A stretch of DNA of 62,809 nt from Virgibacillus chiguensis (GTDB lineage Bacteria > Bacillota > Bacilli > Bacillales > Amphibacillaceae). The first letter of the stretch is position 1. Each line of letters begins with the position of its first letter. Below, piece by piece: positions 47,501-55,274 of the stretch. The position numbers and the translations under genes were made by a program. Under the pieces are notes generated by a model. It did not search any database. It saw nothing but the letters and a program-made list of their open reading frames with translations, and was not told the DNA's origin. The stretch lies in NCBI RefSeq assembly GCF_900129865.1, contig NZ_FQXD01000019.1:1-62809 (forward strand), in the 5' to 3' direction.

Positions 47501-49026
47501 GGGACAATTTCCTCTAAATCTGACAAATGTAATTGTACCGTTGAAGCACTAACCTGTTCGGAGTACTCACTTGCTGTTCCATGTGTGTTCACGGCTCTTA
47601 CTCGAAAATACCATTTTTCGTCTGTATCAGCATCAAAGTTATATGCGCCTACTTTGCCACGGAAAACAAGATTTGTAGAATCTGGGACAAACCCGTTTAT
47701 TTGACTTGCATAAATCTCGTAAGCTGCTATCGCATAGGTGGATTCAAATGTCCATGACAGCATAATCTTTTTAAATAACCCTGTTGCGGAAACATCTTGT
47801 GGCGTATCAGGAACAATATCAGGAAATCTTCCATCCGTAATTGGTCCACCACCAGCATCCCAACTTGCGCTATCCTCTTTTACTTTATCAATGACCCAAT
47901 CCATATCACGCTCATCCGGATTTAAGTCTAATATATTTCCTAAGACAAGGCTCCCGTCTCTCGGGTTGCCAATATCATATTTCCAAGACATAATTCTTGC
48001 TTCCACTAACACCATCGGCTTCATATTTTTGTCCCTAGCAATGCCTGTATCACCTAAGAATACGTGTTCATGTTCGTAATCTGCTATACCATAAAATGTA
48101 ATGATATCCATTTCGTATTGAACCTTTGGAGCTTTTTCAGTTTGAACTGCCTCCCATGTCTTTACGAGTAGCTTTTCGGGGTCTTCCTCGTCATTATCTT
48201 CAAATAAGCCAAATCGATGCATGAGCTCACCTGTTTCATGATGGAACACCCCATGGGTTTCCAGTGCTACCGAATCACCAATCCACGCTTGCCCCTTTGG
48301 TTTATCCGTGGGATCGCCCTTTTCTTTTACCCACTCTACGTCACGAAAAGTCACTTTCCCAGCGCCTTCCTCACCGGATTGTAAGGATTTCCCTTGACCA
48401 TATAAAGCTGTTTTCGGATAATATAGAACCGTCCTCGTCAAATTCTTTATATCCTTATCCATTTCAAAACGTTTTCCGGTATCTGAGCCTTTACGCTGAA
48501 CAATATCAATATAGCGACCGGTTATTTTGTTTCCCGCTACCTCGATGCGATCTACAATTTCACCGCCCCAACGTGATGTTAGCTTTCCTAAACAATCGTA
48601 GGCATTTTGATAGGAAAAGCTGATGTCATATAACCCTAAATCAGCTACATGACCGGCTTTCCAGCGGGAATACTGTAAAATAATACCTAGCACAGCTTCA
48701 GCGGTTTCATTTACCGTTTCACCATCCGTCACAATAACATCTGTTAATTCTTGCATCGCTGGCATACATTGGATGACCTTTTCCGGAGCTTCTCCGTCGA
48801 TATCATCCACTTCACGAATGGTAAATAAACGAAGGTTTCCTCTTAAATCCTTAAACGCAACTTGGTTTCCACCTACGAAATAGGAAGCATCCTTATCGGA
48901 CATAGGAAAAGTAATCGAAAAAGAGACGGGCTTTTCAACCGTCTCTTCAAAAATGGCCTCTACATAGTGGTTAGTGATGGCTAATAGCTCATCATGCTTA
49001 TTAAAAATGAAAATCCTTTCTTTCAT
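44599..49026 (-). CDS. tail-tip/tail-fibre protein (Tal-type, S74 chaperone end)
   Basis: The largest protein here, about 1475 residues. N-terminal 1-400: Tal/prophage endopeptidase-type tail-tip domain (ERIFIFNKHDELLAITNHY, MPAMQELTDVIVTDGETV). About 405-495: fibronectin type III (VPDTPQDVSATGLFKKIMLS…WYFRVRAVNTHG). About 590-730: repeats of short coiled coil. About 735-880 and 890-1045: two similar carbohydrate-binding-like modules, each opening GGRNL and closing KGNKATDWTPAPED. Then a shaft, and about 1380-1475 an S74 chaperone (QKRNIQDLPIGESYRILDAL). It should bind the target cell surface. The ATG at 49026 is preferred: GAAAGGTGG lies 8 bp upstream. Confidence 0.88.
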   Translation of the reverse strand: MKERIFIFNKHDELLAITNHYVEAIFEETVEKPVSFSITFPMSDKDASYFVGGNQVAFKDLRGNLRLFTIREVDDIDGEAPEKVIQCMPAMQELTDVIVTDGETVNETAEAVLGIILQYSRWKAGHVADLGLYDISFSYQNAYDCLGKLTSRWGGEIVDRIEVAGNKITGRYIDIVQRKGSDTGKRFEMDKDIKNLTRTVLYYPKTALYGQGKSLQSGEEGAGKVTFRDVEWVKEKGDPTDKPKGQAWIGDSVALETHGVFHHETGELMHRFGLFEDNDEEDPEKLLVKTWEAVQTEKAPKVQYEMDIITFYGIADYEHEHVFLGDTGIARDKNMKPMVLVEARIMSWKYDIGNPRDGSLVLGNILDLNPDERDMDWVIDKVKEDSASWDAGGGPITDGRFPDIVPDTPQDVSATGLFKKIMLSWTFESTYAIAAYEIYASQINGFVPDSTNLVFRGKVGAYNFDADTDEKWYFRVRAVNTHGTASEYSEQVSASTVQLHLSDLEEIVPDFIEYGIYKGEASPSPSEYKYWLNTSENPNILYHWDEESESWKPLAPKNAADVGAISIADYQEQVGQLVTDLANKVDAEWVNGRLVAKANKADVYTVEQLDNKFDNVVSKTVYESDQQGIITDLQDQESRISQTETDITAKVGNTQYQQDKDTLETTINKNSAAIQINAEGIASKVDNTTYNNDKHGMITDIKSNKSSIEQQADMIRSKVDATYVKGELGKIKIGGRNLIITSKLYSYNSYNTPWAYKDDSTTISSEIVREDAWTLMVSGFSPVEGGTYTLSGYLFIDNKPASKSSFIDDEYFNTYVTTTDFHINDNTGQFTAVMKWTKTNWIIHAYETMKLPIGTKIQLKELKFEKGNKATDWTPAPEDFEAKINNIQVGGRNLVRRRDYSEDVSYQKVIKTEDNMYSEPIYKGVKKLSGTPPISFKNFSPKKGETYTASVYVKLDREISSSGTQARLIFYDVVDGRTINSVYAMSDVTDWQRISVTETFHKDYKDVRAYFYLTKHEGYVTYFAAPQLEKGNKATDWTPAPEDTDKKIESVEHYASEIEQTAKGVEQNFSAIKTDYEKFKSTANSTFKQQADLIEGKVTETTYNKDMDNMTMRVSTAESTIKQHADRIESKVSKNGVVSSINQSPEQIKINAQRVSIDGDLVVKNGKVYIKDGVITNDLIASNAKIDFAKIANVKVTNAMISSLSADKISSGIIDANKVLIRVKNGTQAIQLDDAGFESIDNKGNVRIHIGVRDIGGKGQSDPSTIRFFGGSGSKSAGIGMNVNDTFVIGSAADGVGMELRTHYKMNTIYYAREHRFVMKNERSNGFQKHYFKMRGRTTIDGHENPCLEPDTNAWGYVGTAHYHLWKINAVHINETSTRSQKRNIQDLPIGESYRILDALRMRKYNYIRKDQDGKVCHIDTFKSYGVVSDEAPDEILSEEGTAVRLYAMISHNLNVTKDLVRRVNELEKNLKGGV

Positions 49027-49028
49027 CT

Positions 49029-49361
49029 CTACAACCACCTTTCCGTATACGTTACTTCTAATTGCATGGCGGGAATTGTTTTTATTTCATTTTTCCCTGG
49101 TCTTAATTGAAAGAAATCTGCATATACAAGATCAATAGCCTCCATTTGTAACCGCCCATTAATCCATACCTTTCTTTTTGAAAAATCTACCGTCACCACA
49201 TCATTCACTTTAAATGGATGGTGCAGGCGTAATTTTTCATCAGCTAAGCTGTATTCTACATACGGTATTCCTTCTTTTAAAACAGATGTAATCATAGGCG
49301 ACGCGGGAACGGTTCCATTCACATATACTTCATTTTTTTGTGCCATCTCGATCCAGCGCAT
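49029..49361 (-). CDS. Dit-like C-terminal domain as separate protein, 110 aa
   Basis: Has the pattern of the C-terminal galectin-like part of distal tail proteins: VYVNGTVPASPMITSVLKEG, RKVWINGRLQMEAIDL and FFQLRPGKNEIKT. In most siphophages this is joined to the N-terminal Dit belt domain, which here is encoded 460 bp upstream. The start overlaps the stop of the coiled-coil gene (TAATG), with GAGGGTG upstream. Together they probably form the hub between tail tube and tip. Confidence 0.65.
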   Translation of the reverse strand: MRWIEMAQKNEVYVNGTVPASPMITSVLKEGIPYVEYSLADEKLRLHHPFKVNDVVTVDFSKRKVWINGRLQMEAIDLVYADFFQLRPGKNEIKTIPAMQLEVTYTERWL

Positions 49362-49843
49362 TATGCTTCACCCTCAGGCGGTGTTCCTTGCTGAGCTTCT
49401 AGCGCTGTGATCCTCTCTTTAATCACTTCTATTTCATCTAAAATTGCTGAAATATTCGCTTGATTTTCTTGTCCAACCGTTGCATTATTGCCAATACTTT
49501 CGTGAATCGATAAAATATCTTCGCTTAACGCTGTGATATCTGCTTTATTTTCCGTTATACTTCCCGTGTTCAGTTCAATGCTTTCTCCGTGTTTCTCTAA
49601 CAATTTTTGATGGTTTGTTACTTTTGCATCCATCGCTGTTACATTGTTTTGTAATGTTGTCACATGTTCATGCACATCATTTAAACTCGTTTGTAAAGCT
49701 TCATCCTTATTTTGTAGCCGTTCTACTTCTGCATCAATTTTATCTGCATTTTGCGCAAAGTTAGCAATAGAAACATCTATTTTATCTGTTATTTCTGGCT
49801 TTACCAATTGCAAATTTGGTGTACTAGTTGCCAATGAAATCAC
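49361..49843 (-). CDS. coiled-coil tail protein between Dit halves, 160 aa
   Basis: Starts at GTG, reads TPNLQLVKPEITDKIDVSIA, like the N-terminus of small phage fibre proteins, then a long heptad coiled coil (about 35-150: LQNKDEALQTSLNDVHEHVT and on), ending in APPEGEA-type residues (GTPPEGEA). It overlaps the Dit N-terminal gene by 20 bp and touches the Dit C-terminal gene. It may be a thin fibre attached to the distal tail, or a linker. Function is inference. Confidence 0.75.
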   Translation of the reverse strand: MISLATSTPNLQLVKPEITDKIDVSIANFAQNADKIDAEVERLQNKDEALQTSLNDVHEHVTTLQNNVTAMDAKVTNHQKLLEKHGESIELNTGSITENKADITALSEDILSIHESIGNNATVGQENQANISAILDEIEVIKERITALEAQQGTPPEGEA

Positions 49844-50369
49844 CCCACTTGTTATTTTTGTATGCTTCCCACGTATATTTTTTCAACGCAATCGATTTGT
49901 ATGTTTCCCCGTATTTAAAAGGATCGGAACATAAAAACACGAGCTCAGCTACTATGCTATTCGCCGTTTCTTCTGGAACATCATTTGCCGATAAAGTCGC
50001 ATAAAAAAAAGCCGCTTCATCGGTAAAAGCTAACTTCTTTTGTGATTCTTGCAATAAATTATTTAGTTGGTTGTACCGCCTTCTAAACCCTTCTTTTGTT
50101 TGATCGGTTAGCTTATATTTCACCGTAATTTCTTTCGCATTCCATGTCGGTTCATTTGCTTCTAACACCCCGTGCATTCCTGGTACGTCCACTGTGGAAA
50201 TTCGTTGTTCTAGATTGCTTCTCCCAGATATGACCAATGTGGTAAAACTCCCTGATGAATCAGATAAATCATGATCTAAATTAACTCCATTAAATATCGT
50301 CTGCAATCGCGAGGCTCGTTCGCTACTATCATCCGCTTCCTTCGTTACTATATCTACAAACGTATACAT
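49824..50369 (-). CDS. distal tail protein (Dit) N-terminal domain
   Basis: A 181-residue Sipho_tail/Dit-type protein: GVNLDHDLSDSSGSFTTLVI, the belt segment EQRISTVDVPGMHGVLEAN, and LVFLCSDPFKYGETYKSIAL at the end of the first domain, where the C-terminal domain would normally follow. It stops soon after. Dit forms the hexameric ring at the tail end. It lies right after the tape measure gene, the usual place for Dit. Confidence 0.85.
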   Translation of the reverse strand: MYTFVDIVTKEADDSSERASRLQTIFNGVNLDHDLSDSSGSFTTLVISGRSNLEQRISTVDVPGMHGVLEANEPTWNAKEITVKYKLTDQTKEGFRRRYNQLNNLLQESQKKLAFTDEAAFFYATLSANDVPEETANSIVAELVFLCSDPFKYGETYKSIALKKYTWEAYKNNKWGDFIGN

Positions 50370-50379
50370 CCTACACCTC

Positions 50380-51969
50380 CTACCAACTCTGCTGTCTTGT
50401 TAGATTGGATTTTCTTAATTGTGCATTCGTAATATCTTCTACAAACGCACTAAATTGCTGCTTGCCAATAGAAACATGGACTACTGCAGGCTGCTTTTGT
50501 GCACCCCATTCATTTAAAAACGGTTGCGATGGTTGAACGTTCACTGCTTGATGAAGGCTACGAACTTCCCCCGCTATACGCGGTAATGTAAACTGCGGGT
50601 TAAAGGAATCCTGTACTTGATCCGATACCGCACTTGCTGCAGTAACAACATTTTTTGCCATTTGCTGAATCCCCATAGCAAATCCCGCCATCGTATCATC
50701 GCCAATATCTCGAAATAAACGGGATGGTGATTTAATGCCTAAAAATTTCAACACACCACCGACAGCATCTTTGGCAGCATTTAACACAGCATCGCCTACC
50801 TTAGAAGCATTATCTGCAATACCTTGTATCAAGCCCATAATTAAATCTTTTCCTGCTGACACCATGTTGCTAGCAAACTCCATTACCTTTCCAGGCATTT
50901 TACCAATTTGCGTCCCTACTTCTGTTACAGCTTCGGTAAGCTTTGATCGTATCGCTTGAAACACTTCCTGGAATTTTTGTCGCACTGCAGTTACAATCGC
51001 CTGTGCTTTTTCTACAGCGCTCGATACCATCGTTAAAAATCCTTGTACAACAGCATCTTTCGCACTACCAATTAAGGAAGCAATGGTTTCCTTCACTTGC
51101 GTAAATTTTGTTTTTATCGTTTGCCAAATGGTACTAGTCATGGTGGAAACAAATTCCTTCATTATATTCCAGATGTTCATAAACGTGGACTTAATCGTTT
51201 CCCACGCCCCAGACCAATCTCCAGTAATTAGTTGCATCACTGTTCGAATAATACCCATCACTAATTCCATAGCTATTTTTATCGTTGTTTTTATGATGTT
51301 CCAGACTAATTTAATTTGTGTTGAAATGAGTGTCCAAGCCGCGATTAAAAATGGCTTTATGATATTCATCACTGTCATAATAACCGTCTTAATTGCTCCC
51401 CAGACAGATTGAAAGATTTGTAAAAGTAATGCCTGGTTTTCCGTCCACCACGTGGTCAATGACCCCCATAGTGTCATAACAAACGTGACAATTTCCTGAA
51501 CCACCGGCATCATAAATGCACGGATCGATTCCCACACACTCATGACAATATCTCGAAACGTTTGACTATTCGTCCATAAATAAGCAAACCCTACTGCCAG
51601 TAAAGTCACTAACGTTATAATTAAGGCGAGGGGATTGGCAGCTAAAATAGAAAATAAGCTCATTACCCCTTCCTTCAATGCCAACATGGTTGGTAAAAAG
51701 TTCGTCATCACGGAATTAATTGTCTCAAACAAGACAGGCATACCGCTTAATATCCCCATAAACGGATTCAGAACAGCCTGCACTTGAGCGATTCCTTCTG
51801 TCATTCCAGGAATAAACCCTAATGATTCCTGCATTTCTCCCAGCTTCGTAACGACAGGGTCCACATTCCCTTGCAATGTTTTAAACGCATCTCCGGCTTC
51901 ATTTAATCCTTCTGCTTGTGTTATAAAGCTTTGCATAAACCGACCCGGCTCATTCGATCCTTCCGCCAT
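50380..51969 (-). CDS. tail tape measure protein
   Basis: A 529-residue protein with a coiled, Ala/Gln-rich start, then hydrophobic segments (LFSILAANPLALIITLVTLL), then repeated W-containing amphipathic units (SVWGAIKTVIMTVMNIIKPF, LVWNIIKTTIKIAMELVMGI, DWSGAWETIKSTFMNIWNIM), and the usual late motif LGIKSPSRLFRDIGDDTMAG. This is typical of tape measure proteins, which set tail length. It is short: at about 0.15 nm per residue the tail would be near 80 nm. It follows the two tail chaperone frames and precedes Dit, as expected. Confidence 0.92.
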   Translation of the reverse strand: MAEGSNEPGRFMQSFITQAEGLNEAGDAFKTLQGNVDPVVTKLGEMQESLGFIPGMTEGIAQVQAVLNPFMGILSGMPVLFETINSVMTNFLPTMLALKEGVMSLFSILAANPLALIITLVTLLAVGFAYLWTNSQTFRDIVMSVWESIRAFMMPVVQEIVTFVMTLWGSLTTWWTENQALLLQIFQSVWGAIKTVIMTVMNIIKPFLIAAWTLISTQIKLVWNIIKTTIKIAMELVMGIIRTVMQLITGDWSGAWETIKSTFMNIWNIMKEFVSTMTSTIWQTIKTKFTQVKETIASLIGSAKDAVVQGFLTMVSSAVEKAQAIVTAVRQKFQEVFQAIRSKLTEAVTEVGTQIGKMPGKVMEFASNMVSAGKDLIMGLIQGIADNASKVGDAVLNAAKDAVGGVLKFLGIKSPSRLFRDIGDDTMAGFAMGIQQMAKNVVTAASAVSDQVQDSFNPQFTLPRIAGEVRSLHQAVNVQPSQPFLNEWGAQKQPAVVHVSIGKQQFSAFVEDITNAQLRKSNLTRQQSW

Positions 51970-52246
51970 AAGGCACCTCCTTTTCCATATTCACCTGTTT
52001 AGCAATCGCTGCTAAACGTTTCATTTTATTACTCACCCGCTTAGGCTTGGTTACTTCCTTCAAATGTTTTTCATAATCAAAGAAATCTTTAAATCGCTTG
52101 TAAATAGGTACTTGCTTTTTACCTTGTTCTTTTGTTAGTGTGACTTGATGATTAATCCATGCTTGCTTATACATCTTGTATTCCTTATCTACTTGCTGCA
52201 ATCGAAATGCACGTATTCGTAAAGCATACTCCCCTAACGTGAGCAC
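51950..52246 (-). CDS. tail assembly chaperone, T-like extension (likely made by -1 frameshift)
   Basis: The frame is open from well upstream of its first ATG, reading SKEAYEDIIINCFRFLAFTK and then EYALRIRAFRLQQVDKEYKM, which is family-typical for the second half of tail chaperones (gpT of the gpG-gpGT pair). It is in the -1 frame relative to the upstream 121-aa frame and overlaps it, so the product is probably a fused GT protein. It overlaps the tape measure start by 20 bp. Confidence 0.75.
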   Translation of the reverse strand: MLTLGEYALRIRAFRLQQVDKEYKMYKQAWINHQVTLTKEQGKKQVPIYKRFKDFFDYEKHLKEVTKPKRVSNKMKRLAAIAKQVNMEKEVPYGGRIE

Positions 52247-52323
52247 TTCAATATCTTTAAGTTTTGTAAACGCTAAAAAGCGGAAACAGTTAATAATGAT
52301 ATCCTCATATGCTTCTTTTGAGG

Positions 52324-52689
52324 TTATGCTTTCTTGTGATTGGTTGTTGCTTGCATTTGTTTGATCGTGTCCTTCATGACTGGTGACTTCCCCAATGCAT
52401 CCTTTAACGCTGTAAATAATTCCTCAAGCCCGTCATTTTCTAAAGCATACTGTTCAATAGCTTTTTCGATTTGACTGTTACTTGGGGTTGTATCCAAATA
52501 AGAAATAGCTGCTTTAATAACGGCATGGATAGCAACTGGATTCCATTGCTGCAAATTCATAAACGCCATGTTCACACCCATTCCAAATTTCATCCCTTGA
52601 TAATCCACTTCATACACTTTGTCCAGTTCACGAATAAATTTTATACCAAATTTCAATTCATACACTTTTTCATTAATAGTAAATTCCAT
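52324..52689 (-). CDS. tail assembly chaperone, G-like
   Basis: A 121-residue protein of the siphovirus tail assembly type: MEFTINEKVYELKFGIKFIR, KVYEVDYQGMKFGMGVNMAF and a helical end. Such proteins coat the tape measure during tail assembly and are made as a short form and a frameshifted long form. Located between the tail tube and tape measure genes, as in siphophages and in Listeria monocin. Confidence 0.85.
   Translation of the reverse strand: MEFTINEKVYELKFGIKFIRELDKVYEVDYQGMKFGMGVNMAFMNLQQWNPVAIHAVIKAAISYLDTTPSNSQIEKAIEQYALENDGLEELFTALKDALGKSPVMKDTIKQMQATTNHKKA
52387..52393 (-). other. candidate -1 slippery site GGGGAAG
   Basis: In the zero frame the codons are TTG GGG AAG, so the P-site tRNA can re-pair on GGG after a -1 slip. 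The -1 frame is open from here into the T-like frame. The heptamer is not canonical, so this is a candidate only. Confidence 0.35.
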
Positions 52690-52753
52690 GTCTCTTCAAC
52701 CTCCAAAATTTAAATATAGTAACCAATGAATATAGCTGCATTCATTGGTTACT

Positions 52754-52975
52754 TGAACAAAGGCTCGGGGCGCCCGTTTAGCAACGTAGCGAGTGGAACA
52801 AATCAACTAAGATAAAGGAATCACGGTGAGGAACGAACCGATGATGACTTATCGTAAGGCGATTTCGTGAAGTCGCCTAGTTGCTGGGCGCTGGAGCCGG
52901 ACGTGGCTTGTCACCAATTTCTTACGGTGGAAGCCGTAGTTTTACTTACTATAAACCCTTAAAACGCTAAACATT
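52754..52975 (+). repeat. GC-rich structured repeat element, copy 2
   Basis: Starts GAACAAAGGCTCGGGGCGCC and its closing arm reads GTTGCTGGGCGCTGGAGCC. The ends pair: GGCTC with GAGCC, GCGCCC with GGGCGC, AGCAAC with GTTGCT. The inner hairpin is AGGCGA…TCGCCT. A tail (52901-52975) reads GTGGCTTGTCACCAATTTC and is like the short AT-rich repeat family. It sits in the 425-bp gap between the tail tube and chaperone genes, where no gene is found. Confidence 0.65.
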
Positions 52976-53115
52976 TATATAGTACAAAAAATCGTCAGCT
53001 TATTCTTACCCACGATCATTACATACGTATTTATCATATAATTTTTACACCAATTCATTATGCAAATTTTATACAAGATCGATTACATTGACATAAATAG
53101 GATCAGCAAGATTTA

Positions 53116-53637
53116 TTAACCCTCAACAGGAGCTTCCGCTTTTGTATCTTGGAATGCATATTGAACTGCTGCTTGCTGCTCCTCTGTGAGTGTTGCTTCA
53201 CCAAATTGTGGCTCCAGTTCTACGGTGAAGTTAGCTGAAATGGCAGCATTTTCTTCTGCACTAGCTGGATCTTCCCATGAATCTAAATAGCCTTGAGCAT
53301 AAATAGCTGGAAATTTATTGTCAGCTGTTTTTAGTTCTTCATCTACAGTTACTTCCCATAACTCCAGCTTTTGTCCATGAATGACTGACTGTCGAAGCAT
53401 GTTAGCAACTGGATCATCCATTGCTTGAATAGCTTCAATAGCTACTTCTGATTCCAATCCTCCGACATTAATGAGAGAACCGTCTTTCGTAATAATTCTT
53501 TCTAATTCACGAGAATAACTAAACGTATGCTCGGTTTGAAATACTAATTTAGCTGCTTCTTCTCCTTGATTCTCCAATAAACGGAATAATAAAATCTTGT
53601 TTTTACCTGCTTGCATTTTCTTTTGTGTATCTGTCAT
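53116..53637 (-). CDS. major tail tube protein (LmaA-like)
   Basis: A 173-residue protein starting MTDTQKKMQAGKNKILLFRL (AGGAGG 8 bp upstream), with LVFQTEHTFSYSRELERIIT, KDGSLINVGGLESEVAIEAI and DEELKTADNKFPAIYAQGYL. This is the TP901-1-type major tail protein pattern, and it recalls LmaA (antigen A) of the Listeria monocin locus. It polymerises into the tail tube. Its downstream neighbour is the tail chaperone after a repeat element. Confidence 0.85.
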   Translation of the reverse strand: MTDTQKKMQAGKNKILLFRLLENQGEEAAKLVFQTEHTFSYSRELERIITKDGSLINVGGLESEVAIEAIQAMDDPVANMLRQSVIHGQKLELWEVTVDEELKTADNKFPAIYAQGYLDSWEDPASAEENAAISANFTVELEPQFGEATLTEEQQAAVQYAFQDTKAEAPVEG

Positions 53638-53790
53638 TTTCATGACCTCCTAATGATAATTTTTGATTGCTTATGCTATGGACCGACTGCAACGAAACAA
53701 CTTATTTATCTCCTATACCATTTGCGAACACCTCCTTAAAGCAAACTAAAAAAGCCTTACATACCCTTCATCATGTGGGGAAGAAGACTT

Positions 53791-53854
53791 CTTAGATAAA
53801 CGTGGCTTCCCGCCAAATCTTAATGGCGGAAAAACGTGCTTCTATTTTATTTAG
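53791..53854 (+). repeat. short AT-rich intergenic repeat, copy g
   Basis: Reads AGATAAACGTGGCTTCCCGCC, then TAATGGCGGAAAAACGTGC. It lies about 150 bp upstream of the tail tube gene; the rest of 53644-53973 shows no gene. Confidence 0.45.
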
Positions 53855-53973
53855 TTTAACGTCATTTCGGACAAATTCCTTAAATTCAAACATCCGAATC
53901 AATTGCACATAAATTATTTTTAGATCGTATGTTCGGTAAACCTAGTATACAATGGATTGTTTTATGTTGTCAT

Positions 53974-54390
53974 CTACTGGGAAGACTGTGTAAACTGTAA
54001 CATCCTATCTACAATCGTCTCTTTTATCTTGTAGATATGTTTTCTGGAAAGACCCATATGTTTACTAATTGCACTTATTGTCATACCATCCAGCATACAT
54101 TCTAAAACAGCAATTTCTCTCGGTTCCTCTATTGCAGATAATCTTCCTTGAATAAACAATACCTTTTTCTCTAATTTAGCTAACCAACTGCTCTTTTTAT
54201 CTCGTCGTATAACTTCTTTACCAACAGGGTCATTTATGGCTCCCTTTGCTCTCGGTAACGTAGCTTCCACTCCTGATGCTGCAACAAGTTTCGAGCCGAT
54301 ATCTTCTTCCAACATCATTCGTTGACGCTTTATTTCTCTAATCATCCAGCTATAATCTTTTATTGCTCTCTCTAACTGTTCCTTGTTCAT
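53974..54390 (-). CDS. phage-type late-gene regulator with sigma-70 region-4-like HTH
   Basis: A 138-residue protein: a helical N-terminal half (QLERAIKDYSWMIREIKRQR), then a C-terminal helix-turn-helix IAVLECMLDGMTISAISKHM with GLSRKHIYKIKETIVDRML. This is the plan of ArpU/Xpf/RinA-like late activators of prophages. It sits at the head of the tail operon and is the likely activator of it. In the Listeria monocin locus a regulator and small Lma proteins take this place. Confidence 0.75.
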   Translation of the reverse strand: MNKEQLERAIKDYSWMIREIKRQRMMLEEDIGSKLVAASGVEATLPRAKGAINDPVGKEVIRRDKKSSWLAKLEKKVLFIQGRLSAIEEPREIAVLECMLDGMTISAISKHMGLSRKHIYKIKETIVDRMLQFTQSSQ

Positions 54391-54538
54391 GAAAACCAGC
54401 CCCCTTGCTAAATAATTCCTCTACGTATCTACTTCTTATTATTGGAGCTAAAACACCTGCCCTTTGGTCTTTTCGATATTCACTTATCACCCATCGAATA
54501 CAATTTTGTTCATCAAATGACATGTTTTTCTGTTTCAT
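54350..54538 (-). CDS. hypothetical small protein at head of tail cassette
   Basis: About 62 residues if it starts at MKQKNMSFDEQNCIRWVISE; AAGGAGG lies directly in front. A longer frame begins at 54595 but without a site. It overlaps the regulator gene by about 40 bp, so the two are co-expressed. No family is recognised. Confidence 0.55.
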   Translation of the reverse strand: MKQKNMSFDEQNCIRWVISEYRKDQRAGVLAPIIRSRYVEELFSKGAGFHEQGTVRESNKRL

Positions 54539-54646
54539 TCCTTCCCTCCTTGCATTCCATAATTTAACTAAAGAACATTTGTTCCTATCATACATTTCTA
54601 AAAAAGAAATGTCAAATTGTGATCTTGCTATTTAAGAAATCATTGT

Positions 54647-54675
54647 TTGTGAACTCGTTTAAATAATGATATGAT
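54647..54675 (+). promoter_or_regulatory. promoter for the repressor/ImmA pair
   Basis: -35 TTGTGA (54647-54652), 17-bp spacer, -10 TATGAT (54670-54675). It lies in the divergent region between the tail operon and the repressor gene. Confidence 0.6.
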
Positions 54676-54682
54676 GAAATTG

Positions 54683-54740
54683 ATTAGAAAAAATTGGCTT
54701 ATCGAAAAAACCTAGTCTTTCTTATACGATAAACCTTAGA
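54683..54740 (+). repeat. short AT-rich intergenic repeat, copy h
   Basis: Reads AGAAAAAATTGGCTTATCG, then GTCTTTCTTATACGATAAACC. It lies in the divergent control region of the tail cassette. Confidence 0.5.
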
Positions 54741-54847
54741 AATAAAAAAACTTTCCATAAATTAGAATTTTATTTTCATGGTAGATAATTCGTCCGATGC
54801 GAGTGATGATTGTTTCCTATCGTGTAAAAATGAAAGTGGTGTTGGCA

Positions 54848-55192
54848 TTGAATGTAGGCAAGAGAATTGTGCAATTAAGAGAGAGACAAGGTTGGAGTCA
54901 GCGTGAGCTTGCGAAACAATTAGACATAAACGTTAGTGTGATGAATCGGATTGAATCGGGAGAAAGACCCATAAAAGACCACGAGTTAGATAAGCTTGCT
55001 ACTGCTTTGCAAGTTACTTCTGATTACTTACTAGGAAGATCTAATAATCCGAATTTAACAGAAGAGGAAGCGTTTGTAGCTTTTCGTAATGACCCTTCCC
55101 TAGAAAGATGGTATAAAGAATTACCAAACAATAAAGAAGAAGATCTTAAACGTTTGAAGCGGATTTGGGAAGCTTTTAAAGAAGAAGAATAA
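54848..55192 (+). CDS. XRE-family repressor
   Basis: A 114-residue repressor. The N-terminal Cro/CI-type HTH has LRERQGWSQRELAKQLDINV and SVMNRIESGERPIKDHELDK, followed by TSDYLLGRSNNP and an acidic helical C-terminus. The TTG start (54848) lies 6 bp after AAAGTGGTG; earlier ATGs have no good site. It would repress the divergent tail operon, with the following ImmA protease acting as its antirepressor after DNA damage, as in ICEBs1 and other prophage-type switches. Confidence 0.9.
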   Translation: MNVGKRIVQLRERQGWSQRELAKQLDINVSVMNRIESGERPIKDHELDKLATALQVTSDYLLGRSNNPNLTEEEAFVAFRNDPSLERWYKELPNNKEEDLKRLKRIWEAFKEEE

Positions 55193-55274
55193 ACGTTTAT
55201 TAGTGTATACGTCTATACACTATTTATTTTTATTCGTTTTAGAACAAAGGTTCGTTTTGTTAAGGGGGTATTTG

